DNA of 64,000 nucleotides from Streptomyces sp. CoH27 (GTDB taxonomy: Bacteria > Actinomycetota > Actinomycetes > Streptomycetales > Streptomycetaceae): assembly GCF_020181035.1 (NCBI RefSeq), contig NZ_JAIQYY010000003.1, forward strand, positions 214,885 to 278,884, read 5' to 3'. Position 1 is the first letter of the stretch. Each line of letters begins with the position of its first letter. Under the pieces are notes generated by a model. It did not search any database, was not told the DNA's origin, and was given only the letters and a program-made list of their open reading frames with translations. A program made the position numbers and the translations under genes. Shown here in pieces: positions 9,506-18,209 of the stretch.

Positions 9506-10516
9506 ATGCGCTACATCATCATCGGGGCCGGAGCGGTCGGCGGAACCGTCGGCGGGCGGCTCGCCCAGGCCGGGCACGAGGTCGTCCTCGTGGCACGCGG
9601 CAGACACCTGATGGAACTCGACGCACACGGCCTGCGACTACGCGTCCCGGAAAGGGAGTTGACGTACCGGCTGCCCGCCGTCGACGGACCCGGCCCGCTC
9701 GGCGAGCTGCGCGCCGACGACGTCCTCGTCCTCGCCGTGAAGACCCAGGACACCGTCTCCGCACTGGACGCCTGGGCCGGGACGCCGGTCGCGGGCGGCG
9801 GTACGGCGGCCGAGCGCCTGCCACTGGTGTGCCTGCAGAACGGCGTGGAGAGCGGCCGGCTGGCCCTGCGTCGCTTCCGGCACGTGTACGGCGTCTGCGT
9901 CTGGCTGCCCTCGACCTTCGTGGAACCCGGTGTCGTCTCCGCCCCGGGCACCCCGCTCACCGGCATCCTGCACCTCGGCCGGCTGCCGTACGGGACCGAC
10001 GACACCGCCCGCCGGATCGCCGCCGACCTGGCCGACGCCCGCTTCGAGGCGCCCGTCGTCCCCGACGTGGCCCGCTGGCAGCACGCCAAGCTGCTCGCCA
10101 ACCTGAGCAACGCCATCGAGGCGCTGACCGGGTCCCGCGAAACCGAGGCCGCCCAGGCGCTGTTCGCGCGGGTGCGCGCCGAGGGCGAGGCCGTGCTGGA
10201 CGCCGCCGGGATCGCGTACACGAGCGACGCGGAGCAGCGCGCGGCCCGCGGCGACAAGGTGACCCTGGTGCCGCTGGACGGCACCCCGCGCGGCGGCGGC
10301 TCCTCCTGGCAGTCCCTGGTCCGGGGCACCGGCACCATCGAGGCCGACTACCTCAACGGCGAGATCGCCCTGCTCGGCCGGCTGCACGGCGTACCGGCCC
10401 CGCTGAACGAACTGCTCCAGCACCTCGCCAACCGGTTCGCCCGCGAGCGCCGGGCCGCCGGGTCCATGCCGGTCGCGGAGCTCGTCCGCAGGGCCGACGC
10501 GGCGGAACAGCCGTAG
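9506..10516 (+). CDS. ketopantoate reductase family protein (2-dehydropantoate 2-reductase-like)
   Basis: A 336-residue NAD(P)-dependent oxidoreductase. The N-terminal Rossmann motif is YIIIGAGAVGGTVGGRLA, and the ApbA/PanE pattern continues with VLAVKTQDT and LVCLQNGV. A C-terminal helical domain carries a Lys-containing HAKLLANLSNAIEAL segment and the SSWQSLVRGTGTIEADYLNG substrate-site block. It could make pantoate for coenzyme A, but PanE paralogues acting on other 2-oxo acids are common, so the substrate is left open. ATG 9506 was chosen because the Rossmann fold begins there. Confidence 0.85.
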   Translation: MRYIIIGAGAVGGTVGGRLAQAGHEVVLVARGRHLMELDAHGLRLRVPERELTYRLPAVDGPGPLGELRADDVLVLAVKTQDTVSALDAWAGTPVAGGGTAAERLPLVCLQNGVESGRLALRRFRHVYGVCVWLPSTFVEPGVVSAPGTPLTGILHLGRLPYGTDDTARRIAADLADARFEAPVVPDVARWQHAKLLANLSNAIEALTGSRETEAAQALFARVRAEGEAVLDAAGIAYTSDAEQRAARGDKVTLVPLDGTPRGGGSSWQSLVRGTGTIEADYLNGEIALLGRLHGVPAPLNELLQHLANRFARERRAAGSMPVAELVRRADAAEQP

Positions 10517-10606
10517 AACAGCGGTTGGAATCAAGCCAATTGGGCCAAGAAAACGAGCGACGAATGGGCCGGGATTGCACACCAATGACCGAGTACCGTC
10601 AAGGGT

Positions 10607-11266
10607 ATGAACCACAGCGAGACCGCCACCGAGACCGTTGCCGCCACCGGCGCCGAGCCCCACCGTACCCGGGTCGACTTCTTCTTCGACCCGGCCTGCC
10701 CCTTCGCCTGGATCACCTCCCGCTGGATGCTGGAGGTCGAGCGGCAGCGCCCGCTCGACCTCCGGTTCCGGCCCATGAGCCTGTACCTGCACAACATCGG
10801 CAACGAACTCCCGGACTGGTACCGGGACTTGGTGGACCGCTCGATCGGCCCCGTACGGGTCGCCGTGGCCGCCGCCGGGCAGCACGGCGACGAGGTGCTG
10901 CGCGACCTCTACACCGCCTTCGGCACCCGCATCCACGAGCGTGAGATCAAGGACTTCGACGAAGTGATCGCCGACTCACTGGCCGAACTCGGCCTCCCCG
11001 CGGATCTGGCGGCCGCCGCCCACGACCCGGCGTACGACGACGCCGTACGCCGCAGCCACGAGGCGGGGGTCGAGCCGGAGACGGGCGCCTACGTCGGCAC
11101 CCCGACCCTCCACGTCGACGGCACGGTGTGGTTCGGGCCGGTGCTGCGCGCCGTACCGCGCGGCGCCGAGGCGGCCGAACTCTTCGACAGCTTCCGGGTG
11201 CTGGCCCGCCACCCCGACCTGTTCGAGCTCAAGCGGACCCGCACCGGGGGCCTCCGCTTCGACTGA
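10607..11266 (+). CDS. DsbA-family oxidoreductase (mycothiol-dependent nitroreductase Rv2466c type)
   Basis: A 219-residue thioredoxin-fold protein with DFFFDPACPFAWITSRW near the N-terminus; the single Cys of the CPFAW motif is the expected active-site thiol. The cis-Pro region TPTLHVDG lies near residue 165. This matches the actinobacterial Rv2466c/DsbA-like family, which uses mycothiol as reductant and acts in the cytoplasm; no signal peptide is present. ATG 10607 is preceded by TACCGT (10594-10599) 7 nt upstream and no ribosome site, indicating a leaderless message. The substrate is unknown. Confidence 0.85.
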   Translation: MNHSETATETVAATGAEPHRTRVDFFFDPACPFAWITSRWMLEVERQRPLDLRFRPMSLYLHNIGNELPDWYRDLVDRSIGPVRVAVAAAGQHGDEVLRDLYTAFGTRIHEREIKDFDEVIADSLAELGLPADLAAAAHDPAYDDAVRRSHEAGVEPETGAYVGTPTLHVDGTVWFGPVLRAVPRGAEAAELFDSFRVLARHPDLFELKRTRTGGLRFD

Positions 11267-11357
11267 CCCATGAACCGCTTGGCCGATAAACGTCCCTGAG
11301 GCGCCCGCGGTCCGCCTCACCTGTGACACACGGGCGGTGCCCGGCGCAGAACGAAGA

Positions 11358-11400
11358 GCCGACGGGTCCGACGTCACAGGGGAGCGCCGGACCCGTCGGC
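11358..11400. terminator. perfect 13-bp hairpin terminator
   Basis: The arms GCCGACGGGTCCG (11358-11370) and CGGACCCGTCGGC (11388-11400) pair perfectly around a 17-nt loop, 90 nt after the nitroreductase-like gene. It lies in the 547-bp gene-free stretch 11267-11813. The rest of that stretch shows no gene I can support, only an AT-richer patch near 11445-11476 with a TAGGGT that could be a -10 box. Confidence 0.8.
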
Positions 11401-11813
11401 CTTGTACCACGTCCCCGCCTCCCGATGGCGCCGCTCGCCGAACCTCGCGACAAATTCGTCCGCTTGTCCCTAGGGTCAGGAGCGCGAACGGCCGAGGCGG
11501 AACGGTCCGAGGGACGGGTGGATGAGCGGGACGGGCAGCACGGGCACAGCGGCACCGACGGTGCCGCCGTACCTCTCGCGGCGCCGGTCTCCAGGGCCCG
11601 GTCAACGGACGCCGATCACCCAGATGGGTGAGGATTTCCGGCCCGCTCCGCGCCATCGTGACCGTCCGGGCCATCGTCCGCCCGGCGGACGCCCGCGACA
11701 GCGCCGTACGACCGCACACGCGCCCCCGCGAGATCGGTAACGTCAGCGGCCCTGAACCCCCCCACACACACTCCCCCCCCATGGCTCCTTCGGGTCAGAT
11801 GCGAGGACAGGAC

Positions 11814-12110
11814 ATGAGCACCTACGACTTCGGCGACCACGGTCGCATGGACCTCAGCGACGGCCCGCCCGACCTGCGGACCCTCATGGCTGCGGCGGAC
11901 CGCCTCACCGAGGCGCTGCGGGCCGAGTATCCCGGGCTCGCCGGGTGGGGCGAGAGCGTCCAGCGCGAGCTGGCGCTGTCCGCCGAGGACGGACTGCCGC
12001 CCAACCGGGGCCGGATCCGCACGGCACTGGAGGAGGTCGCCATCGTGGCGAGCGCCGGCACCGGCAGCCTCAGCTTCACCCGGCAGCTCCTGCACGCGCT
12101 CGACCTGTGA
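11814..12110 (+). CDS. small hypothetical protein, 98 residues
   Basis: I do not recognise a family. The protein is acidic at the N-terminus (MSTYDFGDHGRMDLSDGPPD) and then helical, ending in a basic, hydrophobic tail around RTALEEVAIVASAGTG and LLHALDL. No signal peptide, TM segment or cysteine is present. A purine-rich GCGAGGACAGG sits at ribosome-site distance before the ATG at 11814, and codon bias is typical of a real gene. It stands alone, 70 bp from the convergent chelatase gene and separated from it by a hairpin. Confidence 0.65.
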   Translation: MSTYDFGDHGRMDLSDGPPDLRTLMAAADRLTEALRAEYPGLAGWGESVQRELALSAEDGLPPNRGRIRTALEEVAIVASAGTGSLSFTRQLLHALDL

Positions 12111-12130
12111 CCGGCCGCCGGTGACCAGGC

Positions 12131-12154
12131 GGGGCCGCGTCGGCACGCGGCCCC
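12131..12154. terminator. bidirectional terminator hairpin
   Basis: GGGGCCGCG (12131-12139) and CGCGGCCCC (12146-12154) form a perfect 9-bp stem with a 6-nt loop between two convergent genes. It should end both the 98-residue ORF and the long sulfur operon. Confidence 0.8.
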
Positions 12155-12183
12155 GGACACCGCCCCCCTGCGGGCCGGTGCGC

Positions 12184-12921
12184 TCAGGCACCCAGCGCCG
12201 CCAGCGCCGGCTGGCGGGCCGCGTCGTAGCGCTCCAGCAGCACCCGTGCCACCTCGGGCGCCGGGCCCAGCACGTCCGCCCGTACGTCCGCCCCGGCCGC
12301 GCCCCGCGCGATGCGGTCCGGCAGAAAGCCGGGGGCCAGGACGTACGGCGCGACGGCGACCCGCTCGCAGCCGAGCGCACGCAGCTCGGCTACGGCGTCC
12401 TCGGTGCGCGGAAGGGATGCGGAGGCGAACGCAGGCCGCACGGCGCACCAACCGGTGTGCCACCACTCCCGCGCGATATCGGCGATCACTGCGATCGCCT
12501 CCGGGTCGGAGGACCCCGCCGAGGCCAGCACGACCCCGGTCGAGGGCTTGTCGGCGGGGCTCAGCCCCGCTTCGTACAGCCGCCGCTCCAGCGCGTCCAG
12601 CAGCAGCGGCGACGGACCGAGCACGTCCGCCTGCCGGATCCTGAGGCGCGGCGGGGCGTCCCGCAGGACGGCCGGGATGTCGGCCTTGGCGTGGAAGGCG
12701 CGCGTCAGCAGCAGGGGCAGCGCGACGACGTCCCGCACTCCCTCCGCCGCGAGTGACTCCAGCACCCCGTGCACGGACGGTACGTTGAATTCGAGGAACC
12801 CGGTCTCCACGCGCAGCCCCGGCCGCTGCGACCGCACCCGCTCCACCAGGGCGTGCACGGTCGCAGCGTGCCGCGGATCGCGGCTGCCGTGGGCGATGAC
12901 GAGCAGGACCGGGGCGCGCAT
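12184..12921 (-). CDS. sirohydrochlorin chelatase (CbiX/SirB family)
   Basis: A 245-residue class II chelatase that inserts metal into sirohydrochlorin. The first metal-binding site is in LLVIAHGSRDPRHA (His10) and a second lies in LPLLLTRAFHAKADIP. The duplicated CbiX halves are visible (residues 1-120 and 120-240), giving the long-form length. As the last gene of the sulfur operon, one nt after the importer permease stop, its likely job is Fe2+ insertion to make siroheme for the sulfite reductase at the operon head. A cobalt role in cobalamin synthesis is less likely here. Confidence 0.9.
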   Translation of the reverse strand: MRAPVLLVIAHGSRDPRHAATVHALVERVRSQRPGLRVETGFLEFNVPSVHGVLESLAAEGVRDVVALPLLLTRAFHAKADIPAVLRDAPPRLRIRQADVLGPSPLLLDALERRLYEAGLSPADKPSTGVVLASAGSSDPEAIAVIADIAREWWHTGWCAVRPAFASASLPRTEDAVAELRALGCERVAVAPYVLAPGFLPDRIARGAAGADVRADVLGPAPEVARVLLERYDAARQPALAALGA

Positions 12922-12922
12922 G

Positions 12923-13807
12923 TCAGCCCTTCACCAGCAGGCCGCGGCTGCGCAGCACCCACCGCTCCAGCGGACTGAAGATCAGCAGGTCGATCGCGAT
13001 ACCGACGAACAGGATCAGGAAGATCGCCTCGAACACCATGGACATGGAGCTGGCGTTGCGGCCGTTCTCCAGCAGCGCGCCCAGACCGATGCCCAGGTCG
13101 GGGGAGGAGGCGATGATCTCCGCGGCCATCAGCGAACGCCAGGAGAACGCCCAGCCCTGCTTGAGCCCGGCCAGATAGCCCGGCAGCGCGGCCGGCAGCA
13201 CGATGTGCCAGGCGCCCTTCAGCCCGGTCGCGCCCATCGTGCGGCCCGCCCGCAGGAACAGCGGGGGCACCTGGTCGATGCCGGACACCAGGCCGTTGGC
13301 GATGGACGGCACCGCGCCGAGCAGGATCACCGCGTACATCATCGAGTTGTTCAGGCCCAGCCAGATCACCGCGGGCGGCACCCACGCCACCGACGGCAGC
13401 GACTGCAGACCGGACAGCACCGGCCCGATGGCCGCGCGCAGGAACTTCACCCGGGCCACCAGCAGCCCCAGCGGGGTGCCGATGGCCAGCGCGAACAGGA
13501 AGCCCAGCAGACCGCGCGAGACGGATGTCCAGATGTAGCCGAGCAGGTTGCCCTGCAGCCAGGCCTGCTTGAACTCGTTGCCGACGTCGGCGGGCGACGG
13601 CAGCTTCGTCGGATCGTCGACGATCTTGAAGGAGATCAGCGCCTGCCACACCGCCAGCACCACCACCGTGGCGACCAGCGGGGGCAGGATCTTGCTGACG
13701 AAGGTCTGCCGGAACGACGTCCGGGAGGTGACGGCGGTCTCCAGGGCGTCCAGGCCGGCCTCGACGCTTCCCGCGTCCGTGACGGTCGTCGTCTCAGTGC
13801 TGGCCAT
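12923..13807 (-). CDS. ssuC: sulfonate/taurine-type ABC transporter permease
   Basis: A 294-residue inner-membrane permease of the SsuC/TauC class with six TMs. The EAA-type loop, GATGLKGAWHIVLPAALPGY, contacts the ATPase. The N-terminal 35 residues are cytoplasmic and Thr-rich. ATG 13807 is chosen because it is preceded by GGAG and fits family length; an upstream in-frame start would overlap the ATPase gene more deeply. The start lies inside the last codons of ssuB (14-nt overlap), indicating translational coupling. With ssuA and ssuB it forms a complete importer for organosulfur compounds; the exact substrate is inferred from operon context. Confidence 0.88.
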   Translation of the reverse strand: MASTETTTVTDAGSVEAGLDALETAVTSRTSFRQTFVSKILPPLVATVVVLAVWQALISFKIVDDPTKLPSPADVGNEFKQAWLQGNLLGYIWTSVSRGLLGFLFALAIGTPLGLLVARVKFLRAAIGPVLSGLQSLPSVAWVPPAVIWLGLNNSMMYAVILLGAVPSIANGLVSGIDQVPPLFLRAGRTMGATGLKGAWHIVLPAALPGYLAGLKQGWAFSWRSLMAAEIIASSPDLGIGLGALLENGRNASSMSMVFEAIFLILFVGIAIDLLIFSPLERWVLRSRGLLVKG

Positions 13808-14573
13808 GGCGGCGGATCTCCCCACGCAGTACTTCGGTGATCTCAAGGGACAGCTCGGCGACCGGCGCGTCCTCGATGCGCCGAGGCTGCGGGATGTCCA
13901 CGCGCCACTCGCGGGCCACCCGGCCCGGCCGGGACGACAGCAGCACGACCCGCTGCGCGAGCCGCACCGCCTCGCGCACGTTGTGCGTGACGAACAGCAC
14001 CGACAGCCCCGTCTCCGCCCAGATCCGGGTCAGCTCGTCGTGCAGCAGGTCACGAGTGATCGCGTCCAGCGCGGCGAACGGCTCGTCCATCAGCAGCAGC
14101 TGGCTGTCCTGGGCGAGCGCGCGGGCCATGGCCACACGCTGGCGCATACCGCCGGACAGCTCGTGCACCCGCTTGCCGTACGCGCCCTGCAACCGGACGA
14201 GTTCGAGCAGCTCCTCGGCCCGCTCACGCCGCTCGTTCTTCGCGACGCCCCTGAGCTTCAGGGCGAGTTCGATGTTCTTGCCCGCGGTCAGCCACGGGAA
14301 CAGGGCGTGCTCCTGGAACATCAGAGCCGGCCGCCCGTTGGTCGTGATGCTGCCGGCGGAGGGCCGGTCGAGCCCCGCCACCAGGTTCAGCAGGGTCGAC
14401 TTGCCGCAGCCCGAGGCGCCCAGGAGGGTGACGAACTCGCCCGGCGCGACATCGAGGCTGATGTCGTCCAGGACGAGCTGCTGCCCGCCGGGGTTCGCAA
14501 AGGACTTCGAGACGTGCTCGATGCGCGCCGCGTGCTCTACGGACTCGGCGGCCTTGGCGAAGGTCGTGGCCAT
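13794..14573 (-). CDS. ssuB: sulfonate/taurine-type ABC transporter ATP-binding protein
   Basis: A 259-residue ABC ATPase: Walker A GASGCGKST, Q-loop LMFQEHALFPW, signature LSGGMRQRVAMARAL, Walker B LLLMDEPFAALD and H-loop FVTHN. The sequence is closest in layout to the nitrate/sulfonate/taurine group. ATG 14573 is preferred over one 24 nt upstream because AGGAGG sits 8 nt before it. It drives import through the SsuC-like permease, which its 3' end overlaps. Confidence 0.9.
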   Translation of the reverse strand: MATTFAKAAESVEHAARIEHVSKSFANPGGQQLVLDDISLDVAPGEFVTLLGASGCGKSTLLNLVAGLDRPSAGSITTNGRPALMFQEHALFPWLTAGKNIELALKLRGVAKNERRERAEELLELVRLQGAYGKRVHELSGGMRQRVAMARALAQDSQLLLMDEPFAALDAITRDLLHDELTRIWAETGLSVLFVTHNVREAVRLAQRVVLLSSRPGRVAREWRVDIPQPRRIEDAPVAELSLEITEVLRGEIRRHGQH

Positions 14574-14609
14574 GGTCGTCACCTCCTGGGAACTCATCGG
14601 CTACGGGGG

Positions 14610-15713
14610 TTACTTGACGCCGAGACCGGCGTCGCCGACAGCGGGCTCGCCCGCGGCCTTGAGGACCTTGTTCAGCAGGGTGAGGTCATAGATGCCGGCC
14701 AGCTGGGGGTTCTTCAGCAGACCGGCCTTCACCGCGTGCTGCGCCTCGGTGTCGAGGGTGGAGGCCAGCGGGTCGTCGGTGAACTGGATCGACGTCCAGG
14801 CCGGGTCCAGCACCTTCGCCGGCAGCGCCTTGCCCGAGTCCGCCGCCAGTTGCTGGTTCGCCGCCGCCTTGGCCTGGTCCGGGTTGGCGTTGATCCACTT
14901 GTTGGTCTCGACCGAGGCCTTCAGCACCGCCTCGACCGCCTTCGGGTGCTCCTTCAGGAAGGCCTGCCGCACGATGATGTTGGTGATCACGAACTTCTTG
15001 TCCGGCCACAGCGACGCCTCGTCCAGCAGCACCTTGCCGCCCTCGGCGACCAGCTTCGACGCGGTCGGCTCCGGCACCCACGCGCCGTCGATGGAGCCGG
15101 ACTTGAAGGCGTCCGGGGTCACCTTGTTGTCGGTGCGGACGACGGACACATCGCCCTTGCCGCTCTGCGCGTCGACCGTCCAGCCCTGCGAGGCGATCCA
15201 GTTGAGGAACGCCACGTCCTGGGTGTTGCCCAGCTGCGGGGTCGCGATCTTCTTGCCCTTGACGTCCTGCAGGGACGTGATCTTCTTGGGGTTCACGACC
15301 AGCTTCACCCCGCCGGACGCCGAACCGCCGATGATCCTCAGGCTCTTGCCCTTCGACTTGGTGTAGCCGTTGATCGCGGGGGAGGGGCCGATCCAGCCGA
15401 TGTCGATGGAGCCCGAGTTGAGGGCCTCGATCTCGGACGGGCCGGCGTTGAACACCTGGTACTCGGCCTTGGTGGCGCCCAGCTCCTTCTGGAAGAAGCC
15501 CTTCTGGTTGCCGACCAGCGCGGTGGCGTGCGTCAGATTGCCGAAGTAACCGATCTTCACGGAGTCGAGACCGTCGATCTTCTCCGCTCCGGCGGCGATC
15601 TTGGCGGTGTCGCTCTTCTTGGCCTCGGAGCCGTAACCGCAGGCGGCGAGGGTGAGCAGGGGGAGTGCGGCGATCACCGCGAGGCTGCGGCGGAATGCGG
15701 TCGGTGCAGGCAC
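14610..15713 (-). CDS. ssuA: organosulfur ABC transporter substrate-binding lipoprotein
   Basis: A 367-residue secreted lipoprotein with signal VIAALPLLTLAAC; the lipobox Cys is followed by GYGSEAKK. The body is a type II periplasmic-binding fold of the NMT1/SsuA class (VKIGYFGNLTHATALVGNQKG, IDIGWIGPSPAINGY). It binds aliphatic sulfonates or taurine outside the membrane and delivers them to SsuBC. GTG 15713 is chosen because GAGAGG lies about 9 nt upstream and the signal sequence then has normal length; a GTG at 15746 is the alternative. It lies about 220 bp after cysN, the only sizeable gap in the operon, so an internal promoter or leader control is plausible. Confidence 0.88.
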   Translation of the reverse strand: MPAPTAFRRSLAVIAALPLLTLAACGYGSEAKKSDTAKIAAGAEKIDGLDSVKIGYFGNLTHATALVGNQKGFFQKELGATKAEYQVFNAGPSEIEALNSGSIDIGWIGPSPAINGYTKSKGKSLRIIGGSASGGVKLVVNPKKITSLQDVKGKKIATPQLGNTQDVAFLNWIASQGWTVDAQSGKGDVSVVRTDNKVTPDAFKSGSIDGAWVPEPTASKLVAEGGKVLLDEASLWPDKKFVITNIIVRQAFLKEHPKAVEAVLKASVETNKWINANPDQAKAAANQQLAADSGKALPAKVLDPAWTSIQFTDDPLASTLDTEAQHAVKAGLLKNPQLAGIYDLTLLNKVLKAAGEPAVGDAGLGVK

Positions 15714-15752
15714 GGGAGGTGTTCCTCTCGGAGGCCCGGCGGTCACGGTCTC

Positions 15753-15842
15753 TCAGGTCGTGGCCGGGAGGTCGGCAGGTCTTCGTCTACGGCGGTGGGG
15801 GGTGAGGGCGCGCGAGCAGTGCGCGTACGTCAGCGCACACAT
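15753..15842 (-). CDS. possible 29-codon leader ORF upstream of ssuA
   Basis: A short frame (ATG 15842, stop 15753-15755) encodes a 29-residue peptide with Cys at positions 2 and 9 and a run of five Arg. It begins inside the end of the preceding 34-codon ORF and ends 40 nt before the ssuA start. Cys-containing leader ORFs are known to control sulfur genes in actinobacteria by attenuation; this assignment is inference from position and composition. It may be chance. Confidence 0.3.
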   Translation of the reverse strand: MCALTYAHCSRALTPHRRRRRPADLPATT

Positions 15843-15934
15843 CGGGCCACTCCGCCCTGCCCGCTGCCGAGGGCGCCGCTGCCGACGCGGCCGCCCTCCT
15901 TCGCGAACGTCGAGTAGATGTCCAGGGCTTTCAT
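15830..15934 (-). CDS. possible 34-codon ORF between cysN and ssuA
   Basis: ATG 15934 lies 2 nt after the cysN stop. The peptide starts MKALDIYSTFAKEGGRVG and ends ARCVR, so a Cys codon sits just before the stop. Its AT-richer first half is less biased than flanking GC-rich DNA and reads like real protein. It overlaps the next tiny ORF at ATGTGTGCGCTGA. It could be a coupled leader or a remnant of a larger gene. No family is recognised. Confidence 0.4.
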   Translation of the reverse strand: MKALDIYSTFAKEGGRVGSGALGSGQGGVARCVR

Positions 15935-15936
15935 GC

Positions 15937-17271
15937 TCAGAAGTCCCAACCGTCCTCGTCGGCCTGGTCCTTGACCGGCTCCGGGGACGCGAACGACTCG
16001 CCGACCATGCCCGCGGTCAGCGTGGTGCCGTCCGACGGGTCGATCAGGATGAAGGAGCCGGTGCGGCGCGAGTCGGCGTAGGAGTCGACCGGCAGCGGCT
16101 CGGCGGTACGGATCTTCACCCGGCCGATGTCATTGGCGACGAGCTGTCCCGGGTGCGGGTGCAGGGACAGGTCGTCCAGCGTGAGGCGGGACGGGATGTC
16201 CTTCACGATCGCCTTGACCGTGCGGGTGCCGTGCTTGAGCAGCACCCGGTGGCCGACCCGCAGCGGTTCGTCGGCCACATGGCAGACGGTCGCCTCCACG
16301 TCCTGGGTGGTGGCCGGCGCGTCCTTGGTCGGCACGATCAGATCGCCGCGCGAGATGTCGATGTCGTCGGCCAGCCGGATCGTCACCGACTGCGTGGTCC
16401 AGGCGATGTCGACCGGCTTGCCCAGCAGATCGATGCAGGAGATGGTCGAGGTGCGGCCCGACGGCAGCACGGTGACCGCCTCGCCGACCCGGAAGGAACC
16501 GGCCGCGATCTGGCCCGCGTAGCCCCGGTAGTCCGGGTGCTCGGAGGTCTGCGGCCGGATCACGTACTGCACGGGCAGCCGGGCGTGGCAGTGCGCCAGG
16601 TCGTGGCTGACCGGCACGGTCTCCAGGTGCTCCAGCACCGTCGGACCGCCGTACCAGTCCATGTTCACCGACGGCTCCACCACGTTGTCACCGGCGAGCG
16701 CCGAGATCGGGATCGCGGTGACCTCGGGCACACCCAGCTCGGTCGCGTACGCCGTGAACTCCTCGGCGATCGCGGCGAACACCTTCTCCGCGTACCCGAC
16801 GAGGTCCATCTTGTTGACCGCGAGGACGACGTGCGGGACGCGCAGCAGGGCTGCGATGGCCGCGTGCCGCCGGGTCTGCTCGACCACGCCGTTGCGGGCA
16901 TCCACCAGGATCACCGTCAGCTCGGCCGTGGAGGCACCCGTCACCATGTTGCGGGTGTACTGCACGTGTCCGGGCGTGTCGGCCAGGATGAAGCGGCGCC
17001 GGGGCGTGGCGAAGTAGCGGTAGGCCACGTCGATCGTGATGCCCTGCTCGCGCTCGGCGCGCAGGCCGTCGGTGAGCAGCGCGAGGTCGGGGGCGTCCTG
17101 GCCGCGGCTGGCGGAGGCGCGCTCCACGGCCTCCAACTGGTCGACGAGGACCGACTTGGAGTCGTGCAGCAGCCGCCCGACGAGCGTGGACTTGCCGTCG
17201 TCGACCGAGCCGGCGGTGGCGAACCGCAGCAGGGTGGTGGCCGAGAGTGCCTCGGTCGTGGTCGTGCTCAT
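15937..17271 (-). CDS. cysN: sulfate adenylyltransferase subunit 1 (GTPase)
   Basis: A 444-residue EF-Tu-like GTPase with G1 GSVDDGKST (residues 21-29), G3 DTPGH, G4 NKMD and two C-terminal beta-barrels. It forms ATP sulfurylase with CysD, using GTP hydrolysis to drive adenosine 5'-phosphosulfate (APS) formation from ATP and sulfate. It lacks the fused APS kinase domain found in longer CysNC proteins, consistent with a separate cysC upstream. ATG 17271 lies 2 nt beyond the cysD stop. Confidence 0.96.
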   Translation of the reverse strand: MSTTTTEALSATTLLRFATAGSVDDGKSTLVGRLLHDSKSVLVDQLEAVERASASRGQDAPDLALLTDGLRAEREQGITIDVAYRYFATPRRRFILADTPGHVQYTRNMVTGASTAELTVILVDARNGVVEQTRRHAAIAALLRVPHVVLAVNKMDLVGYAEKVFAAIAEEFTAYATELGVPEVTAIPISALAGDNVVEPSVNMDWYGGPTVLEHLETVPVSHDLAHCHARLPVQYVIRPQTSEHPDYRGYAGQIAAGSFRVGEAVTVLPSGRTSTISCIDLLGKPVDIAWTTQSVTIRLADDIDISRGDLIVPTKDAPATTQDVEATVCHVADEPLRVGHRVLLKHGTRTVKAIVKDIPSRLTLDDLSLHPHPGQLVANDIGRVKIRTAEPLPVDSYADSRRTGSFILIDPSDGTTLTAGMVGESFASPEPVKDQADEDGWDF

Positions 17272-17273
17272 GG

Positions 17274-18209
17274 CTAGAAGTACCCCTCGCGCTTGCGGTC
17301 TTCCATCGCGGCCTCGGACAGCTTGTCGTCGGCGCGGGTCGCGCCCCGCTCGGTGAGCCGGGAGGCGGCGATCTCGGCGATCACGGCGTCCAGCGTGGCC
17401 GCGTCGGAGTCGACGGCACCCGTGCAGGACATGTCGCCCACGGTCCGGTAGCGGACCTGGCGCTTCTCCACCGTCTCGCCGTCCTTCGGGCCGCCCCACT
17501 CGCCGGCGGTCAGCCACATGCCGTTACGGGCGAACACCTCACGCTCGTGCGCGAAGTAGATCTGCGGCAGCTCGATGCCCTCCCGGGCGATGTACTGCCA
17601 CACGTCCAGCTCGGTCCAGTTGGACAGCGGGAAGACCCGCACGTGCTCGCCGGGCGCGTGCCGGCCGTTGTACAGGTTCCACAGCTCGGGGCGCTGACGG
17701 CGCGGGTCCCACTGGGAGAACTCGTCGCGCAGGCTGAACACCCGCTCCTTGGCGCGGGCCTTCTCCTCGTCCCGGCGTCCGCCGCCGAAGACCGCGTCGA
17801 ACTTCTCGCTCTGGATCTTCTCCGTCAGCGGCAGCGTCTGCAGCGGGTTACGCGTGCCGTCGGGACGCTCCTTCAGCACACCGCGGTCGATGTAGTCCTG
17901 CACGGAGGCCACATGCAGGCGCAGCCCATGGGCGGCCACCACACGGTCCCGGTACTCAAGAACCTCGGGGAAGTTGTGTCCCGTGTCCACATGCAGCAGC
18001 GAGAACGGGACCGCGGCCGGCGCGAACGCCTTCAGCGCCAGGTGCAGCATGACGATGGAGTCCTTGCCACCGGAGAACAGGATCACCGGGTTCTCGAACT
18101 CGCCCGCCACCTCACGGAAGATGTGCACGGCCTCGGACTCCAGCGCGTCCAGGTGGGACAGGGCGTACGGGCTGTCCGTACCGCCCTCGACCTCGGCCAC
18201 GGTCGTCAT
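17274..18209 (-). CDS. cysD: sulfate adenylyltransferase subunit 2
   Basis: A 311-residue ATP pyrophosphatase-type enzyme with PP-loop SGGKDS (residues 46-51) and the conserved LLHVDTGHNFPEVLEYRD. It is the catalytic half of ATP sulfurylase, joining sulfate to AMP from ATP. Length and motifs are typical of bacterial CysD. Its ATG at 18209 overlaps the cysC stop in an ATGA, and cysN follows after 2 nt, so CysC, D and N should be made in fixed proportion. Confidence 0.96.
   Translation of the reverse strand: MTTVAEVEGGTDSPYALSHLDALESEAVHIFREVAGEFENPVILFSGGKDSIVMLHLALKAFAPAAVPFSLLHVDTGHNFPEVLEYRDRVVAAHGLRLHVASVQDYIDRGVLKERPDGTRNPLQTLPLTEKIQSEKFDAVFGGGRRDEEKARAKERVFSLRDEFSQWDPRRQRPELWNLYNGRHAPGEHVRVFPLSNWTELDVWQYIAREGIELPQIYFAHEREVFARNGMWLTAGEWGGPKDGETVEKRQVRYRTVGDMSCTGAVDSDAATLDAVIAEIAASRLTERGATRADDKLSEAAMEDRKREGYF

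Noticed and set aside
11522..11740. Small basic ORF in the 547-bp gap
   Set aside because: Pro/Arg-rich composition, no ribosome site and no plausible fold.
13548..15917. Long plus-strand open frame across the ssu genes
   Set aside because: Antisense to three well-supported transporter genes and Arg/Val/Gly-biased.
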